Assembly: GCF_044597725.1 (NCBI RefSeq)
Contig: NZ_CP139003.1
Coordinates: 3,162,001-3,226,000 of the forward strand
DNA length: 64,000 nucleotides
Source of the DNA: Bermanella sp044597725
Lineage (GTDB): Bacteria; Pseudomonadota; Gammaproteobacteria; Pseudomonadales; Oceanobacteraceae
Reading direction: 5' to 3'
Part shown: one piece after another, positions 17,654 to 26,532 of the stretch
Layout of the letters: every line of letters begins with the position of its first letter
Position numbering within the stretch: the stretch's first letter is position 1
Position numbers and translations under genes: made by a program
Notes under the pieces: model-generated
Database searches by the model: none
Told to the model about the DNA's origin: nothing
The model's input: only the letters and a program-made list of their open reading frames with translations

Positions 17654-18013
17654 CTATGTATTCGGCTCAGACCAAACAGCATATTCATTACCATTTGGAT
17701 CGGAAAAGTGAAAACGTCGCCCGCCCGGAAAAGAAAATATGTCTTGCACAATGTTGCCGCCCGCTTGCATTACGTTCTTTAAAGAGGCTTCTAAGTTGTT
17801 GCTATATAAAACAACCAGCACACTACCATTTTGCGTTGTGGCAACATTTTCTGACTTAAAAAAACCGCCATCTATACCGGCATTTTCAATAGCCATATAT
17901 TCATCACCATGGTCGATAAACGACCATCCAAACGCATCACTGAAGAATTTCTTGGTCGCATCAAGATCCCGTGACGGCATCTCGATATAATTGATTTTCC
18001 CTGTCGCTTTCAT
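17654..18013 (-). CDS. VOC-family (glyoxalase/bleomycin-resistance fold) protein
   Basis: 119 residues with two beta-alpha-beta-beta-beta modules. It opens INYIEMPSRDLDATKKFF and closes FPGGRRFHFSDPNGNEYAVW, the usual single-unit VOC pattern with a C-terminal metal-ligand Glu. These proteins are metal-dependent isomerases, dioxygenases or drug binders; the substrate is not predictable. AAGGAG lies upstream of the start. Its 3' end abuts a decayed methyltransferase gene. Confidence 0.88.
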   Translation of the reverse strand: MKATGKINYIEMPSRDLDATKKFFSDAFGWSFIDHGDEYMAIENAGIDGGFFKSENVATTQNGSVLVVLYSNNLEASLKNVMQAGGNIVQDIFSFPGGRRFHFSDPNGNEYAVWSEPNT

Positions 18014-18058
18014 CTCTTTCTCCTTAATGGCGTTGTTTGTATGACTTGCGCACGATAC

Positions 18059-18655
18059 TCAATTTTGGTGTTTTTTATAAGCATGTCGACTAGAGCTAAT
18101 ATGAGCGGTTAGTACCTGTTGCATAGCCACCTTCACCGGCATATCCAAAGGTTCGCAACGGCTGCGGGGTAAATACAACAAATGACCACCTACCTGATAA
18201 CTCAAAGGCACATAAACAGCAATGATATCCTCGTCATCAGCAAACTCAATGTTCTCATTGGTAACAAAGCCAATCATGCGAATGTCTTCGTGCATGGTTA
18301 CCAATACCACCTTTTGTAGCTCTTGCTGATCAGAACTAGAAAATAAGCGCATTATGTCTCGAGCACTGCCGTATAAGGTTTTCACCAGCGGTATACGATT
18401 AAGACTATTTTCCAGCCATATAAATATCTTCCTAAGCAGATAGGCCTGCACGAGCAGCCCTAATAAGAAAATAATAATCAGGCCAGACAACACACCCATT
18501 CCGTTTATATACCACCCTTGAGGTAATATATATTCTAGCAATGGGCTCAGCAAAGACTCGGCCCAAGTAAAAAACCAATACAAGGCTCCCAGTGTAATGG
18601 CGATGGGGAGAGAGAACAGCAGCCCCTTGGCAAAGGTTTGTGAAAGAGATGTCAT
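18059..18655 (-). CDS. DUF502-family membrane protein
   Basis: 198 residues with two membrane helices (about 10-32 and 51-72), followed by a cytoplasmic domain containing NRIPLVKTLYGSARDIMRLF and a VYVPLSYQVGGHLLYLPRS segment; this is the DUF502 pattern seen across bacteria and plants. The ATG at 18655 has AGGAAA at good spacing, and eight codons upstream are dropped. Function unknown; roles in membrane-associated regulation have been suggested for the family. Confidence 0.85.
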   Translation of the reverse strand: MTSLSQTFAKGLLFSLPIAITLGALYWFFTWAESLLSPLLEYILPQGWYINGMGVLSGLIIIFLLGLLVQAYLLRKIFIWLENSLNRIPLVKTLYGSARDIMRLFSSSDQQELQKVVLVTMHEDIRMIGFVTNENIEFADDEDIIAVYVPLSYQVGGHLLYLPRSRCEPLDMPVKVAMQQVLTAHISSSRHAYKKHQN

Positions 18656-18755
18656 AAGTTTTCCTAAGTATATGATCAATAGCGCGGCGAGCTATTGTAC
18701 AGTGTCTCACGCCTATGTTCTTACGACACATTAACATTAATAACAGCATCCTAAC

Positions 18756-19667
18756 CTATTCAACAGTACCAGTATGTTGATGAAATAAGTCATATAGCCA
18801 AGGAATAGCATCATGAGCATAATCGTTCTGCAATACAAACTCTTGCCCACGAGCAGCGGCTTTTAAAAAACACTGGTTATCTTCCAATTGCCAACGCCAT
18901 GGCTTGGTGTGGTAACTGAGTGGTGGCCGATTTTTGGTTTGAGTATCATCCGTAAATGGATACATCCAACTGGGTACTTGCCACTCGGTTAAGTTTTTAC
19001 CCACACTCAAGGTTAAATCTTTGTGGATATACGGAAACACACCAGCACCGGACAAAGGATTACGCTTATTAACTTTGCTTACAAAGGGCTCAAGATTTAA
19101 ATGCTGTTTAGCCAGATACAGTGTATTTAAAGCATCTTGTGAATATTGCCAATGAGGATGATACGACAGCCATTGGTATTGCTGTATATCTCGAATATCA
19201 TCCAGCTTTAATATCTCACCAATTTGCAAATAGCCCCAAATTATATGGCGCGGCTTTGTACCTTTAATAAACTGCCAAGCCCGCCCGACTTTCTCAATGG
19301 GCTGAGAGACCGCAAAAAATAGAAAGATATCACCAACTTGCACACCCTGTTTTTGCAAATGCCCTTGAGCGCTGGCTGCTTGTCCTAAATTGGCTTGCCA
19401 CTGGCTGTTATTCACATTATTACGGACTAACATAGCCGAGAACATATCTGGATCTAAATGGGCGCCGTGCCTGGGTTTAATTTTGCCCATGGTTAATTGC
19501 TTAACCAAAGTGCCTATATTTAGATTTTCAAAATCTAAATCCTGATAGCGAATAATGGATGTATCATCAGGAATGGGCAGCGGCAACAAGCGACCGTCGG
19601 GCAAAATAGGATTGGGGCAACCTCCGGCGGAGGAATCAAAGCCTTTTCGACTGAGGATGATGCGCAT
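18756..19667 (-). CDS. Nmad3-family putative nucleotide-modification protein
   Basis: 303 residues. It begins IILSRKGFDSSAGGCPNPIL with PDGRLLPLPIPD soon after, the recognisable start of the Nmad3 family (nucleotide-modification-associated domain 3). Conserved internal blocks include HLDPD, GDIFLFFA and HIIWGYLQIGE. The family was predicted by comparative genomics to act in pathways for modified DNA bases in phages and bacteria; its chemistry is not known to me. No methylase, kinase or glycosyltransferase partner lies beside it. The small DUF6868-like gene starts the transcript 11 bases upstream. Confidence 0.8.
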   Translation of the reverse strand: MRIILSRKGFDSSAGGCPNPILPDGRLLPLPIPDDTSIIRYQDLDFENLNIGTLVKQLTMGKIKPRHGAHLDPDMFSAMLVRNNVNNSQWQANLGQAASAQGHLQKQGVQVGDIFLFFAVSQPIEKVGRAWQFIKGTKPRHIIWGYLQIGEILKLDDIRDIQQYQWLSYHPHWQYSQDALNTLYLAKQHLNLEPFVSKVNKRNPLSGAGVFPYIHKDLTLSVGKNLTEWQVPSWMYPFTDDTQTKNRPPLSYHTKPWRWQLEDNQCFLKAAARGQEFVLQNDYAHDAIPWLYDLFHQHTGTVE

Positions 19668-19678
19668 TAATACTTGTC

Positions 19679-19924
19679 TTACTGTGCCATTAGTTTAAGT
19701 GCCAAATACGGCACTAGGCTCAATACAAAAATGGCAATTTTGTAATTCCCTAGGTACTGGAAATATAGAGAAGGAAGGTTCGATTTTTCTACGCCTGTTA
19801 AACGACTATGAATTGACGTAATAGGCTCTTTAAACACAATAATAGTGATAGCAGAAATTATCATAACCACAATGTTTATAACTAAACACCACCCCAAAAA
19901 CTCAGATAATTGTTCTATACTCAT
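19679..19924 (-). CDS. Small DUF6868-like membrane protein
   Basis: 81 residues with two hydrophobic helices (residues ~8-30 and ~60-78). FLGWCLVINIVVM at the start and LVPYLALKLMAQ at the end match my memory of the DUF6868 family. AAGGAT precedes the start. It lies 11 bases upstream of the Nmad3 gene on the same strand, so the two are probably one transcript. Function unknown. Confidence 0.75.
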   Translation of the reverse strand: MSIEQLSEFLGWCLVINIVVMIISAITIIVFKEPITSIHSRLTGVEKSNLPSLYFQYLGNYKIAIFVLSLVPYLALKLMAQ

Positions 19925-20000
19925 TTAATATCCTTAATTAGTTTATGTTTAATCAACAGTAATAAAGCCAGCGGTTTAAGTATTCTTTTAGTATAAAAAC

Positions 20001-20702
20001 CTAAAAACCAGCATTCAATAATTCATCGACTGCTCTTTCAGCATGGATTTTCGTGGTATCAACTAAAGGCACATGAGTATCGACTTGTTTCACTAGCATT
20101 CCAATTTCAGTACACCCCAGTATAACGGCTTCAGCCCCTTCTAAATAAAGTGCATTGATTACTCTAAGATATTCAGCCTTTGAATCTTGATTAACCTCAC
20201 CTAGGCAAAGCTCGTTATAGATAACACTATGCACAATATTGCGGTCTGATTCATTGGGGACAGATACCTCAATTCCATGAATGCTCTGCAACCGATCTTT
20301 GTAAAACTCCTGTTCCATAGTGAATTTAGTGCCTAGAAGTCCAACCTTGCCAATACCTTTAGCTTTTAGGCTTTCGGCTGTAGCATCAGCGATGTGGAGA
20401 ATAGGTATGCTAATACTAGCCGATAAATCGTCATATAGTTTATGCATCGTATTAGTACAGATGATGAGAAAGTCAGCACCAGCCGCTTCGATTCTTTTTG
20501 AAGCATCAGCCAGTATTTGAAGTGTGCCATCCCAATCACCTTGGTGCTGAAGCTTCTCAATAGGATCGAAATTAACACTATAGAGAACAATTTGTGCGGA
20601 GCTTAAGCCACCAAGCTTTTCTTTCACACCTTGGTTGACCGCTTGATAATAACCAACCGTACTTTCCCAGCTCATTCCACCTAGTAAACCAACTGTTTTC
20701 AT
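20001..20702 (-). CDS. Aspartate/glutamate racemase-family protein (YgeA-like)
   Basis: 233-residue cofactor-independent amino-acid racemase. Paired catalytic cysteines are at Cys82 (ICTNTMHK) and Cys197 (LGCTEIG); the start VGLLGGMSWEST is the family signature. The E. coli homologue YgeA is a broad-range racemase with preference for homoserine-type amino acids, so exact substrates here are uncertain. It is monocistronic, and divergent from a small TIGR02647-like gene. Confidence 0.88.
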   Translation of the reverse strand: MKTVGLLGGMSWESTVGYYQAVNQGVKEKLGGLSSAQIVLYSVNFDPIEKLQHQGDWDGTLQILADASKRIEAAGADFLIICTNTMHKLYDDLSASISIPILHIADATAESLKAKGIGKVGLLGTKFTMEQEFYKDRLQSIHGIEVSVPNESDRNIVHSVIYNELCLGEVNQDSKAEYLRVINALYLEGAEAVILGCTEIGMLVKQVDTHVPLVDTTKIHAERAVDELLNAGF

Positions 20703-20863
20703 ACGTCCTGTACCTTTTTATCTTTTAATATAACATCTTTTTGCTAAATAAAGCGCGTACCTGTCTATTATCAAACCAAGCCAGATTGGCGCAATAAGGA
20801 CTTTCACTTAAGGAAGCCACACTCTATAGTGAATTGGGTATTCTTTCTTTTGAGGTCGTGTTT

Positions 20864-21100
20864 ATGCCGCTAACACCTGAGCTGTCCCAAGAGCTTTCGA
20901 TTTTGTCCTTGTTTAACCCTTCAACTTTGCAAGAAGGGATTAAGGTGCATGAACATAGTGCAACCCATGAAGATGTGGCGGCGACAAAGCGTTTATTTGA
21001 AAAGGGCTTGATTACGCAACAAGATGGGGGCTACTTAACCGCCCTGGGGCGCGATGCTTTGGAGCATTTGCAAGATTTGATACTGATCTTGAGTTCTTGA
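20864..21100 (+). CDS. TIGR02647-like small protein
   Basis: 78 residues beginning MPLTPELSQELSIL, with QEGIKVHEH and DGGYLTALGRDALEH; this matches my memory of the TIGR02647 family found in Pseudomonas and marine relatives. The C-terminal part looks like a winged-helix wing. I chose the ATG at 20864 because TGAGGT precedes it, although ten more codons are open upstream. Function unknown, possibly DNA-binding. Confidence 0.8.
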   Translation: MPLTPELSQELSILSLFNPSTLQEGIKVHEHSATHEDVAATKRLFEKGLITQQDGGYLTALGRDALEHLQDLILILSS

Positions 21101-21138
21101 TATTGTCGAAAAACGAAAAGGATTCAGTTGATATTTAA

Positions 21139-21168
21139 AAGCCCTGACATCTTTGAGCTTCAGGGCTT
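21139..21168 (-). terminator. Possible terminator between TIGR02647-like and zinc-ribbon genes
   Basis: A 9-bp perfect inverted repeat, AAGCCCTGA and TCAGGGCTT, encloses a 12-base loop. On the minus strand it is followed by TTTTAAATAT, so it more likely ends the zinc-ribbon gene transcript, about 65 bases after that gene's stop. On the plus strand no T run follows. Confidence 0.5.
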
Positions 21169-21232
21169 AAGCCTGCAACGCCTCATGATCACGTCACAGA
21201 GCAGGGTATATTGGGTGTCGGTTTCCTCGTGC

Positions 21233-21760
21233 TTAAAAAGCACCCCAATCTTGTTTACCCGATATATAATGAGAAGGACAAATAAACTTAACCATATTTG
21301 CGAACTTTCTGGCGTTGGCAAGCTTCTCTTCACTATCTTCTTTTAGTTTTTCTAATTGACCGCCAAACATATCATCAAATGCAGCTGAGGCTGCCGCGCG
21401 TTTTTCTTCCTCAGAGCCGAATTGATTTCTAATATTATTCAGCTCCCCTGCATCAAGCCAGACCCCGGCACATTTGGCACATGTGTCTATCTCTACTTCT
21501 TTTTTAATGCTGAAAAAGTTTCGCATTAGCGTAACATCATTGCATTTAGGACAAATTCTTCTTTCACTGTGATCAACTTTGATAGACGGATCTACAGGCA
21601 CGTCCAGCAACTCAGTTCCGGCTTCTTCGTGGGGTTCATCAAATTTCTTGAATTCGTAAGTATCAAACCACATCCCCCCACAATGACCTTTACATACATC
21701 AATTTCAATTCCGTCAATCTCGACATGAGATAATGTATTTTCACATGCTGGACATTTCAT
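21233..21760 (-). CDS. Double TFIIB-type zinc-ribbon protein
   Basis: 175 residues with two zinc ribbons: Cys3, Cys6, Cys23 and Cys27 (the last pair with a three-residue gap), and Cys70, Cys73, Cys94 and Cys97, each followed by a Gly-x-Trp-x-Asp motif (GMWFD, GVWLD). The C-terminal third is a charged helix and a conserved KFICPSHYISGK tail. AAGGAA precedes the start. The zf-TFIIB family is widespread and uncharacterised. Confidence 0.86.
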   Translation of the reverse strand: MKCPACENTLSHVEIDGIEIDVCKGHCGGMWFDTYEFKKFDEPHEEAGTELLDVPVDPSIKVDHSERRICPKCNDVTLMRNFFSIKKEVEIDTCAKCAGVWLDAGELNNIRNQFGSEEEKRAAASAAFDDMFGGQLEKLKEDSEEKLANARKFANMVKFICPSHYISGKQDWGAF

Positions 21761-21895
21761 TTTTCGTTCCTTTTTCTAAAATCAAAATTTGGATGCACAA
21801 CAAGTGCCAAACTTTCATGCCTTACGATTACTCACAATCATATAGATAAACCCATACTACTTTTAAGCCTATCTATTATTCAAGGACTAACTAAA

Positions 21896-21926
21896 CAAAA
21901 AAAGCGCCATTGTTTCCAATGGCGCT
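21896..21926 (-). terminator. Rho-independent terminator of the 1448-residue lipoprotein gene
   Basis: A 10-bp perfect stem (AGCGCCATTG at 21903-21912 with CAATGGCGCT at 21917-21926) has a 4-base loop. On the minus strand it runs into seven T residues. It lies about 38 bases beyond the stop of the large lipoprotein gene. Confidence 0.9.
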
Positions 21927-21964
21927 CTTAGCGGGGGAGAATGCTGTTATTTAGAGCGCGGTGC

Positions 21965-24900
21965 TTATTGCATACCGCGATCTAGCCACTCGGCAATAAG
22001 TTTGCGTTCTTGTGGGGTTAGCATGCTGTTATGCAAGTCACGAACACGTTGTGCTTCTTGCTCTGCATTGTCGTCTAGGCTAAGTGGCTTAAACGTCCAA
22101 TGGTTATCATCCGCGTCTTGGTCAAACAAGTCGAAGAAATTGGCGCTTGCGATCGCACCCAGTTCGCTCATGTACGTTTGCTCGTAACAGCTAAAGCAAT
22201 CGTTTTCTGGTTGTATCGCAAATGGTGGCTCTACAAAGCGACGGCAATGTTGCTCGCCTACTTCGCTAAAGCGGTTGGCTAGGTACATGTAGTTACCTTG
22301 CTTACCAAACAGTGCGTCCAGTGACGAAAGCTGACCATAGCCCGATAGGTCTAGCTTGGTGAAGCCACGGTTATCGTGACAATCAACACAGCTGTTACCA
22401 TCTTCATCGCGTCCACCCTTCGACCATAACGGTTCGATATGATCGTTATAGGTTATGTTGGCAATACAGTCTGCACCAAGCTCTTGCTCGCAGGCTACCG
22501 ATACTGGCTTGTTGGTTAGTCCTTCATAGCCAAGATCAATAGAAGCCACTGGCGATAACGGTGCCGGTGTCCAAGCATCGATGTATGTCATGCGAGTATT
22601 CAAGATACTGGCTTCTACATCCGATGCATGCAATGCCATGGCCATGGTTTGCCCAGCTTGCGTACTGGTAATTTGTCCATTGGTATTTGGCCATACCCAA
22701 TTGGCCTGTGGTGCGCCAGTGTTTACATTCTGGTTGCAATCAATGCACAGCACGTCACCTTCGGCACCCGATGCAATTACTTGTGATGTTGTGAAATGAT
22801 CATAAGCAAACTCGCTGTCTTGCATAACGCTAGCATTAAGCTTTTTACCCAATTTATTAACTACTTCATAACTAAACTGAGTGTACGGAGGCAATGCAAA
22901 TACAACTGAACCATCTGGCTGAATAGGGGCGTAACCTTTTAGTTGCTTAGGCTCATAATCTGGATGTGCCCAAACTCGTACAAAACGCTCGCTACGTTCA
23001 GACATTGGCAGTGTTTGCGGGTTGCTCATGGCTTCTAGGCCCATAACACTTTTATCCATGCCGTTGTGAGCATATACCGAACGGATTTCAACTAAAGTTG
23101 TTGCCACTTCTGGTTGTTCTGGCTCTTGTACAGGAACATCACAGTTATCGCTTTCATTAAATTGCTCAAGCTGATCTTTTAGCTGCAGTGCATGCGCTTT
23201 GTCGGCATCGGTTACCGAACATTGCGCCATCAACCCTTGAGCCATCATAAGCGTATCTGCTATGTCTTGTGGCACATCACCAATATTGGCTTCGTTTAAG
23301 CGAGCTGTAATGTAGTGGCCACCTAGAATATTCCAAGCATCACCGCGGGCAGGCTGATTAATAGTGTTGTACCAAGTGGTACCGCACATGGCTGTATCTT
23401 CATGGATGGGCCATGGTTTTTGCTTATGCTCTTGTTCTGCATAGCGGTTATGGTTCTTCCAGTAACCCATGCCACGACACTCACCATCTGGCTCGCCAAC
23501 TGGATCAGTAGGATCTACTGGATCTACTGGATCTACTGGATCTACTGGATCTACTGGATCTACTGGATCTACTGGATCTACTGGATCAGTAGGGTCCGTA
23601 GGATCTACTGGGTCTACTGGATCAGTAGGGTCCGTAGGATCTACTGGGTCTACTGGGTCTACTGGGTCTACATCATCACAAAACTTCTCTTCTTTATACG
23701 TTACGATAAAAGACGTAATTTTAGGGTCTTTGAAGAAGTTGTACTCAGTACCTTCTCTAGAGAAGAAACTTGCGCCAGTTAAATCGTCACCTACAGGGCT
23801 TTGCGAGGTAGCACGTACCGCAATGGTAAACTCTTCGCCACGGAACGGGCCAATCACACCACCATCTGTGTTATACCAGTATTGGTAATCACCAATATAA
23901 TGTTTGCTTGATTCATTGGCATCAACTGAAACTAGCTCGTGACCATCATCCGATAGAATTACCTGATCAACCGAAACACCTTCGTCGTTCAGGTTGCTAT
24001 CAGTAAATACTTCAAAGTAGACCTTGTTATTACTCTGCCCTGCTGCATCTTTATTAAAGAAGAAGTATAGGAACAAGTCGTCTTCGTTAATTTGCCCACG
24101 AGTTTTTATCGCACTGTTATTGCTATATTCAAGTGCTGCATGATCGGCTTTTGATTCATAAAAGAATATATGAGCCGAGCTATCTTTAGGCTGTGGAAGC
24201 GCATCATTAAATTCATCTTGCACAGACGTTGGATGCGCTGAAGCACTATAGTAGTTGTAGCTAGCATCTGGCGTTTTGGCACCTTGGAATGAGGTGATAT
24301 TCCCCAAGAATGCATCTTTAACCAACTTATTTTGATTGCCTTCGCTTTCTACAGCCGACCAAATGGATAGTTTTTTGCCTGGCACACACACTTGATCTTC
24401 TACAACCGCTTCAACCATAACGGTATCTGGTGCACTGTTTGTTGTGCCATCGTTCACGGTTAACTCGATGACGTAAACACCTCGCTCTACCAGTGTCAAA
24501 GTAGGCTGTACAGAAGTCGCATCCGTTAGAATATTAACGTCACTTTCTACTGGTGAACTGATAACTCTCCAGTTATAGGTAAGCGCATCACCGTCTGCAT
24601 CGGAACTGGCGCTACCATCTAGCATAACGGTTGCACCCACTTGCTGATCAAGTACATCGGCACCCGCATTCGCGATTGGCGCGGTATTTTCTTCTGGATC
24701 AGTCGGATCAGTCGGATCTGTAGGATCTGTAGGATCTGTAGGATCTGTAGGATCTGTCGGATCAGTTGGATCTGTAGGATCTGTAGGATCTGTAGGATCT
24801 GTAGGATCAGTTGGATCAGTTGGATCTGTAGGATCTGTTGGGTCCGTAGGATCTGTAGGATCTGTAGGATCTGTAGGATCTGTAGGATCTGTAGGATCTG

Positions 24901-26311
24901 TTGGATCAGTTGGATCTGTTGGATCTGTTGGATCTGTTGGGTCCGGATCAGTTGGATCTGGGTCCGTTGGCTCTGGATCTACTGGTTCTGGTTCTACTGG
25001 TTCTGGTCTTTCAATATTTTCATCATAAGAAAGGTTCTCACCTTGATTAGGATACGCCAACGCTAGCTCTGTATAAACACGGTTAGCTTGGCCTTGGATA
25101 ATCGGCATACGAGTATTGGATTGCGCGTCATAAATCCATACACCATAACGTGGTTTCACGTCACTTGTTTCATCCGATGGTAAGCATTTTCTGTAACGAC
25201 CAGCGTCTTCAATCATACACTGCGACCAGCTTACTAACACTCTCTCACTGCCGTCACGATATGGCGTAAACGAGCTGTATACACCATTGTTAGGAATAGC
25301 ATTGCCTAAAGGTTCTTCATCTAGGGATTCAGCTTGAACGTATTTATATTCGGAGTCGGCTGATGGATCTGCTTTCGGGCCACGTAGAGAAATAAGTTGA
25401 CCACCTAAAAGATTATTATCTTTATGCTTCGCAATGGCCATTAAATAACCACCATTACCTTGCGTTATCTGATCAAACTTTAGATTGCTTGCTATATCTT
25501 TATGGAGAGTTGTTTCATTAAATAAAGGCTTCGCATCACCACCTTGGGGTGTCATACGCAATACGGTTAAATCAGTTTTGGATTCTTGTTCGATGCTTTT
25601 AGCGCAAACTTGGCCTTTTGTATCACCACACTCACTGGACACTTCAGCACGGCCAGCAAACATGATATGACCATCTTTCATTCGTGTTATGCGACCAGCA
25701 GTGCTTGCTGTTTGGCTAAGTGAGCGTTCACTCGGAAGCGCTGTTAAGTCTTCGCCGTTGCGAGATATACGGTAATAAGAAAAGTCAGAGGTGTTAGCGC
25801 TATTACGGTTAGACAAGAATAAAATATCATCTTCGACATAAACGCCCGAGATATCATCGCCTAAGTTCGCCACGTCTGTTTCTGAGATAATGGTGCGAAC
25901 TGCACCTTGCTCAAAGTCGTACTCATAAAGGTTCCAGCTATCTTCCTGAGAACCGCCGTGAGCACTAAATAGCAAATAACGGCCGTCGTCCGATACGCTT
26001 AAGTTTTTAACATCATAAGGGCCTTCAAATATGCCTTCTAAAATATGACTATCTTCCGCCATTGAACTTATGTTCGAACGAACGTAAAGACGACTACCAG
26101 GCAAGTAGGCATCCGCCGTCATATCTTTTTCTAGTTTAGAGGATTGCTCTTCATTTAAATCACGAGCAACATAAGCGAACGGTGTGTCCGAGTTGATAAC
26201 TTGCTCTTGCGCATCATTACCTACTTCCAGTTCTTCACCACAACCAACGAGTGCCAGTACAAATACTAGCCAACCAAATTTTATCTGTTTCAACATACCC
26301 AACTCACGCAT
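21965..26311 (-). CDS. Giant multidomain lipoprotein with propeller-like, PKD-like and HzsA-C-like regions
   Basis: 1448 residues. A signal with lipobox LALVGC near residue 24 predicts outer-membrane anchoring. Regions in order: a propeller-like repeat region (~55-430, strands such as LSVSDDGRYLLFS); an Asp-Pro-Thr array (~446-539); a PKD-like domain (ANAGADVLDQQVG..., ~543-640); an unassigned beta-rich domain (~645-878); an Asp-Pro-Val/Thr array (~880-936); a GYWKNH-type domain (~940-1040); and a C-terminal region resembling the HzsA-related family (VRVWAHPDYEP; CVDCH near residue 1307, the only canonical haem-c motif; CIDCN and CFSCY are non-canonical). The start has AGGAG 9 bases upstream. 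It lies 221 bases beyond the ExbB/ExbD/AgmX operon. Role unknown; possibly redox or surface attachment. Confidence 0.82.
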   Translation of the reverse strand: MRELGMLKQIKFGWLVFVLALVGCGEELEVGNDAQEQVINSDTPFAYVARDLNEEQSSKLEKDMTADAYLPGSRLYVRSNISSMAEDSHILEGIFEGPYDVKNLSVSDDGRYLLFSAHGGSQEDSWNLYEYDFEQGAVRTIISETDVANLGDDISGVYVEDDILFLSNRNSANTSDFSYYRISRNGEDLTALPSERSLSQTASTAGRITRMKDGHIMFAGRAEVSSECGDTKGQVCAKSIEQESKTDLTVLRMTPQGGDAKPLFNETTLHKDIASNLKFDQITQGNGGYLMAIAKHKDNNLLGGQLISLRGPKADPSADSEYKYVQAESLDEEPLGNAIPNNGVYSSFTPYRDGSERVLVSWSQCMIEDAGRYRKCLPSDETSDVKPRYGVWIYDAQSNTRMPIIQGQANRVYTELALAYPNQGENLSYDENIERPEPVEPEPVDPEPTDPDPTDPDPTDPTDPTDPTDPTDPTDPTDPTDPTDPTDPTDPTDPTDPTDPTDPTDPTDPTDPTDPTDPTDPTDPTDPTDPTDPTDPTDPEENTAPIANAGADVLDQQVGATVMLDGSASSDADGDALTYNWRVISSPVESDVNILTDATSVQPTLTLVERGVYVIELTVNDGTTNSAPDTVMVEAVVEDQVCVPGKKLSIWSAVESEGNQNKLVKDAFLGNITSFQGAKTPDASYNYYSASAHPTSVQDEFNDALPQPKDSSAHIFFYESKADHAALEYSNNSAIKTRGQINEDDLFLYFFFNKDAAGQSNNKVYFEVFTDSNLNDEGVSVDQVILSDDGHELVSVDANESSKHYIGDYQYWYNTDGGVIGPFRGEEFTIAVRATSQSPVGDDLTGASFFSREGTEYNFFKDPKITSFIVTYKEEKFCDDVDPVDPVDPVDPTDPTDPVDPVDPTDPTDPVDPVDPVDPVDPVDPVDPVDPVDPTDPVGEPDGECRGMGYWKNHNRYAEQEHKQKPWPIHEDTAMCGTTWYNTINQPARGDAWNILGGHYITARLNEANIGDVPQDIADTLMMAQGLMAQCSVTDADKAHALQLKDQLEQFNESDNCDVPVQEPEQPEVATTLVEIRSVYAHNGMDKSVMGLEAMSNPQTLPMSERSERFVRVWAHPDYEPKQLKGYAPIQPDGSVVFALPPYTQFSYEVVNKLGKKLNASVMQDSEFAYDHFTTSQVIASGAEGDVLCIDCNQNVNTGAPQANWVWPNTNGQITSTQAGQTMAMALHASDVEASILNTRMTYIDAWTPAPLSPVASIDLGYEGLTNKPVSVACEQELGADCIANITYNDHIEPLWSKGGRDEDGNSCVDCHDNRGFTKLDLSGYGQLSSLDALFGKQGNYMYLANRFSEVGEQHCRRFVEPPFAIQPENDCFSCYEQTYMSELGAIASANFFDLFDQDADDNHWTFKPLSLDDNAEQEAQRVRDLHNSMLTPQERKLIAEWLDRGMQ
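23502..23671. repeat. 9-bp tandem array encoding Asp-Pro-Val/Thr
   Basis: About 19 copies of a 9-base unit (plus-strand form GGATCTACT with GGATCAGTA, GGGTCCGTA and GGGTCTACT variants) lie inside the giant lipoprotein gene. They encode a Pro-rich linker on the minus strand. The unit keeps frame, so copy-number change would alter linker length without a frameshift. Confidence 0.95.
24696..24969. repeat. 9-bp tandem array encoding Asp-Pro-Thr
   Basis: About 30 copies of a 9-base unit (plus-strand GGATCTGTA with CAGTC, CAGTT, CTGTT and GGGTCC variants) encode a long Asp-Pro-Thr run in the giant lipoprotein. The variants are interspersed in blocks, suggesting repeated local duplication. It shares its core GGATC with the second array 1 kb away, so recombination between the two could remove the PKD-like and following domain in frame. 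Confidence 0.95.
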
Positions 26312-26532
26312 GAGTGATTACTCCTAACTTGCCTATGGTGTATTTTGGCATCACCCGGTCTTAATAAACGGTATAGCGTCACAGAACTGTTTCTAACTAT
26401 TTCGAATTAGCCAACAAATGTTACAGAACGTGACTGAGTTCAAATTCATGAGATGGGATTTTAAGGGACAAAGCCACTAGTGATGGGAATACCAACACCA
26501 GTGACTATTTATTAATCAGTGCTTTTTTCGCC

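Noticed and set aside
23402..23888. Plus-strand open frames with Ile-Tyr-Trp or Gly-Ser-Thr repeats
   Set aside because: They are antisense readings of the 9-bp arrays in the giant lipoprotein gene. No ribosome site and no family resemblance.
24696..24969. CRISPR-like array
   Set aside because: The unit is 9 bases with no spacers and lies inside a coding gene. No cas genes are present.
24641..25066. Plus-strand frame rich in Ile-Cys-Arg repeats
   Set aside because: Antisense of the Asp-Pro-Thr array; it is open only because the repeat lacks stops.
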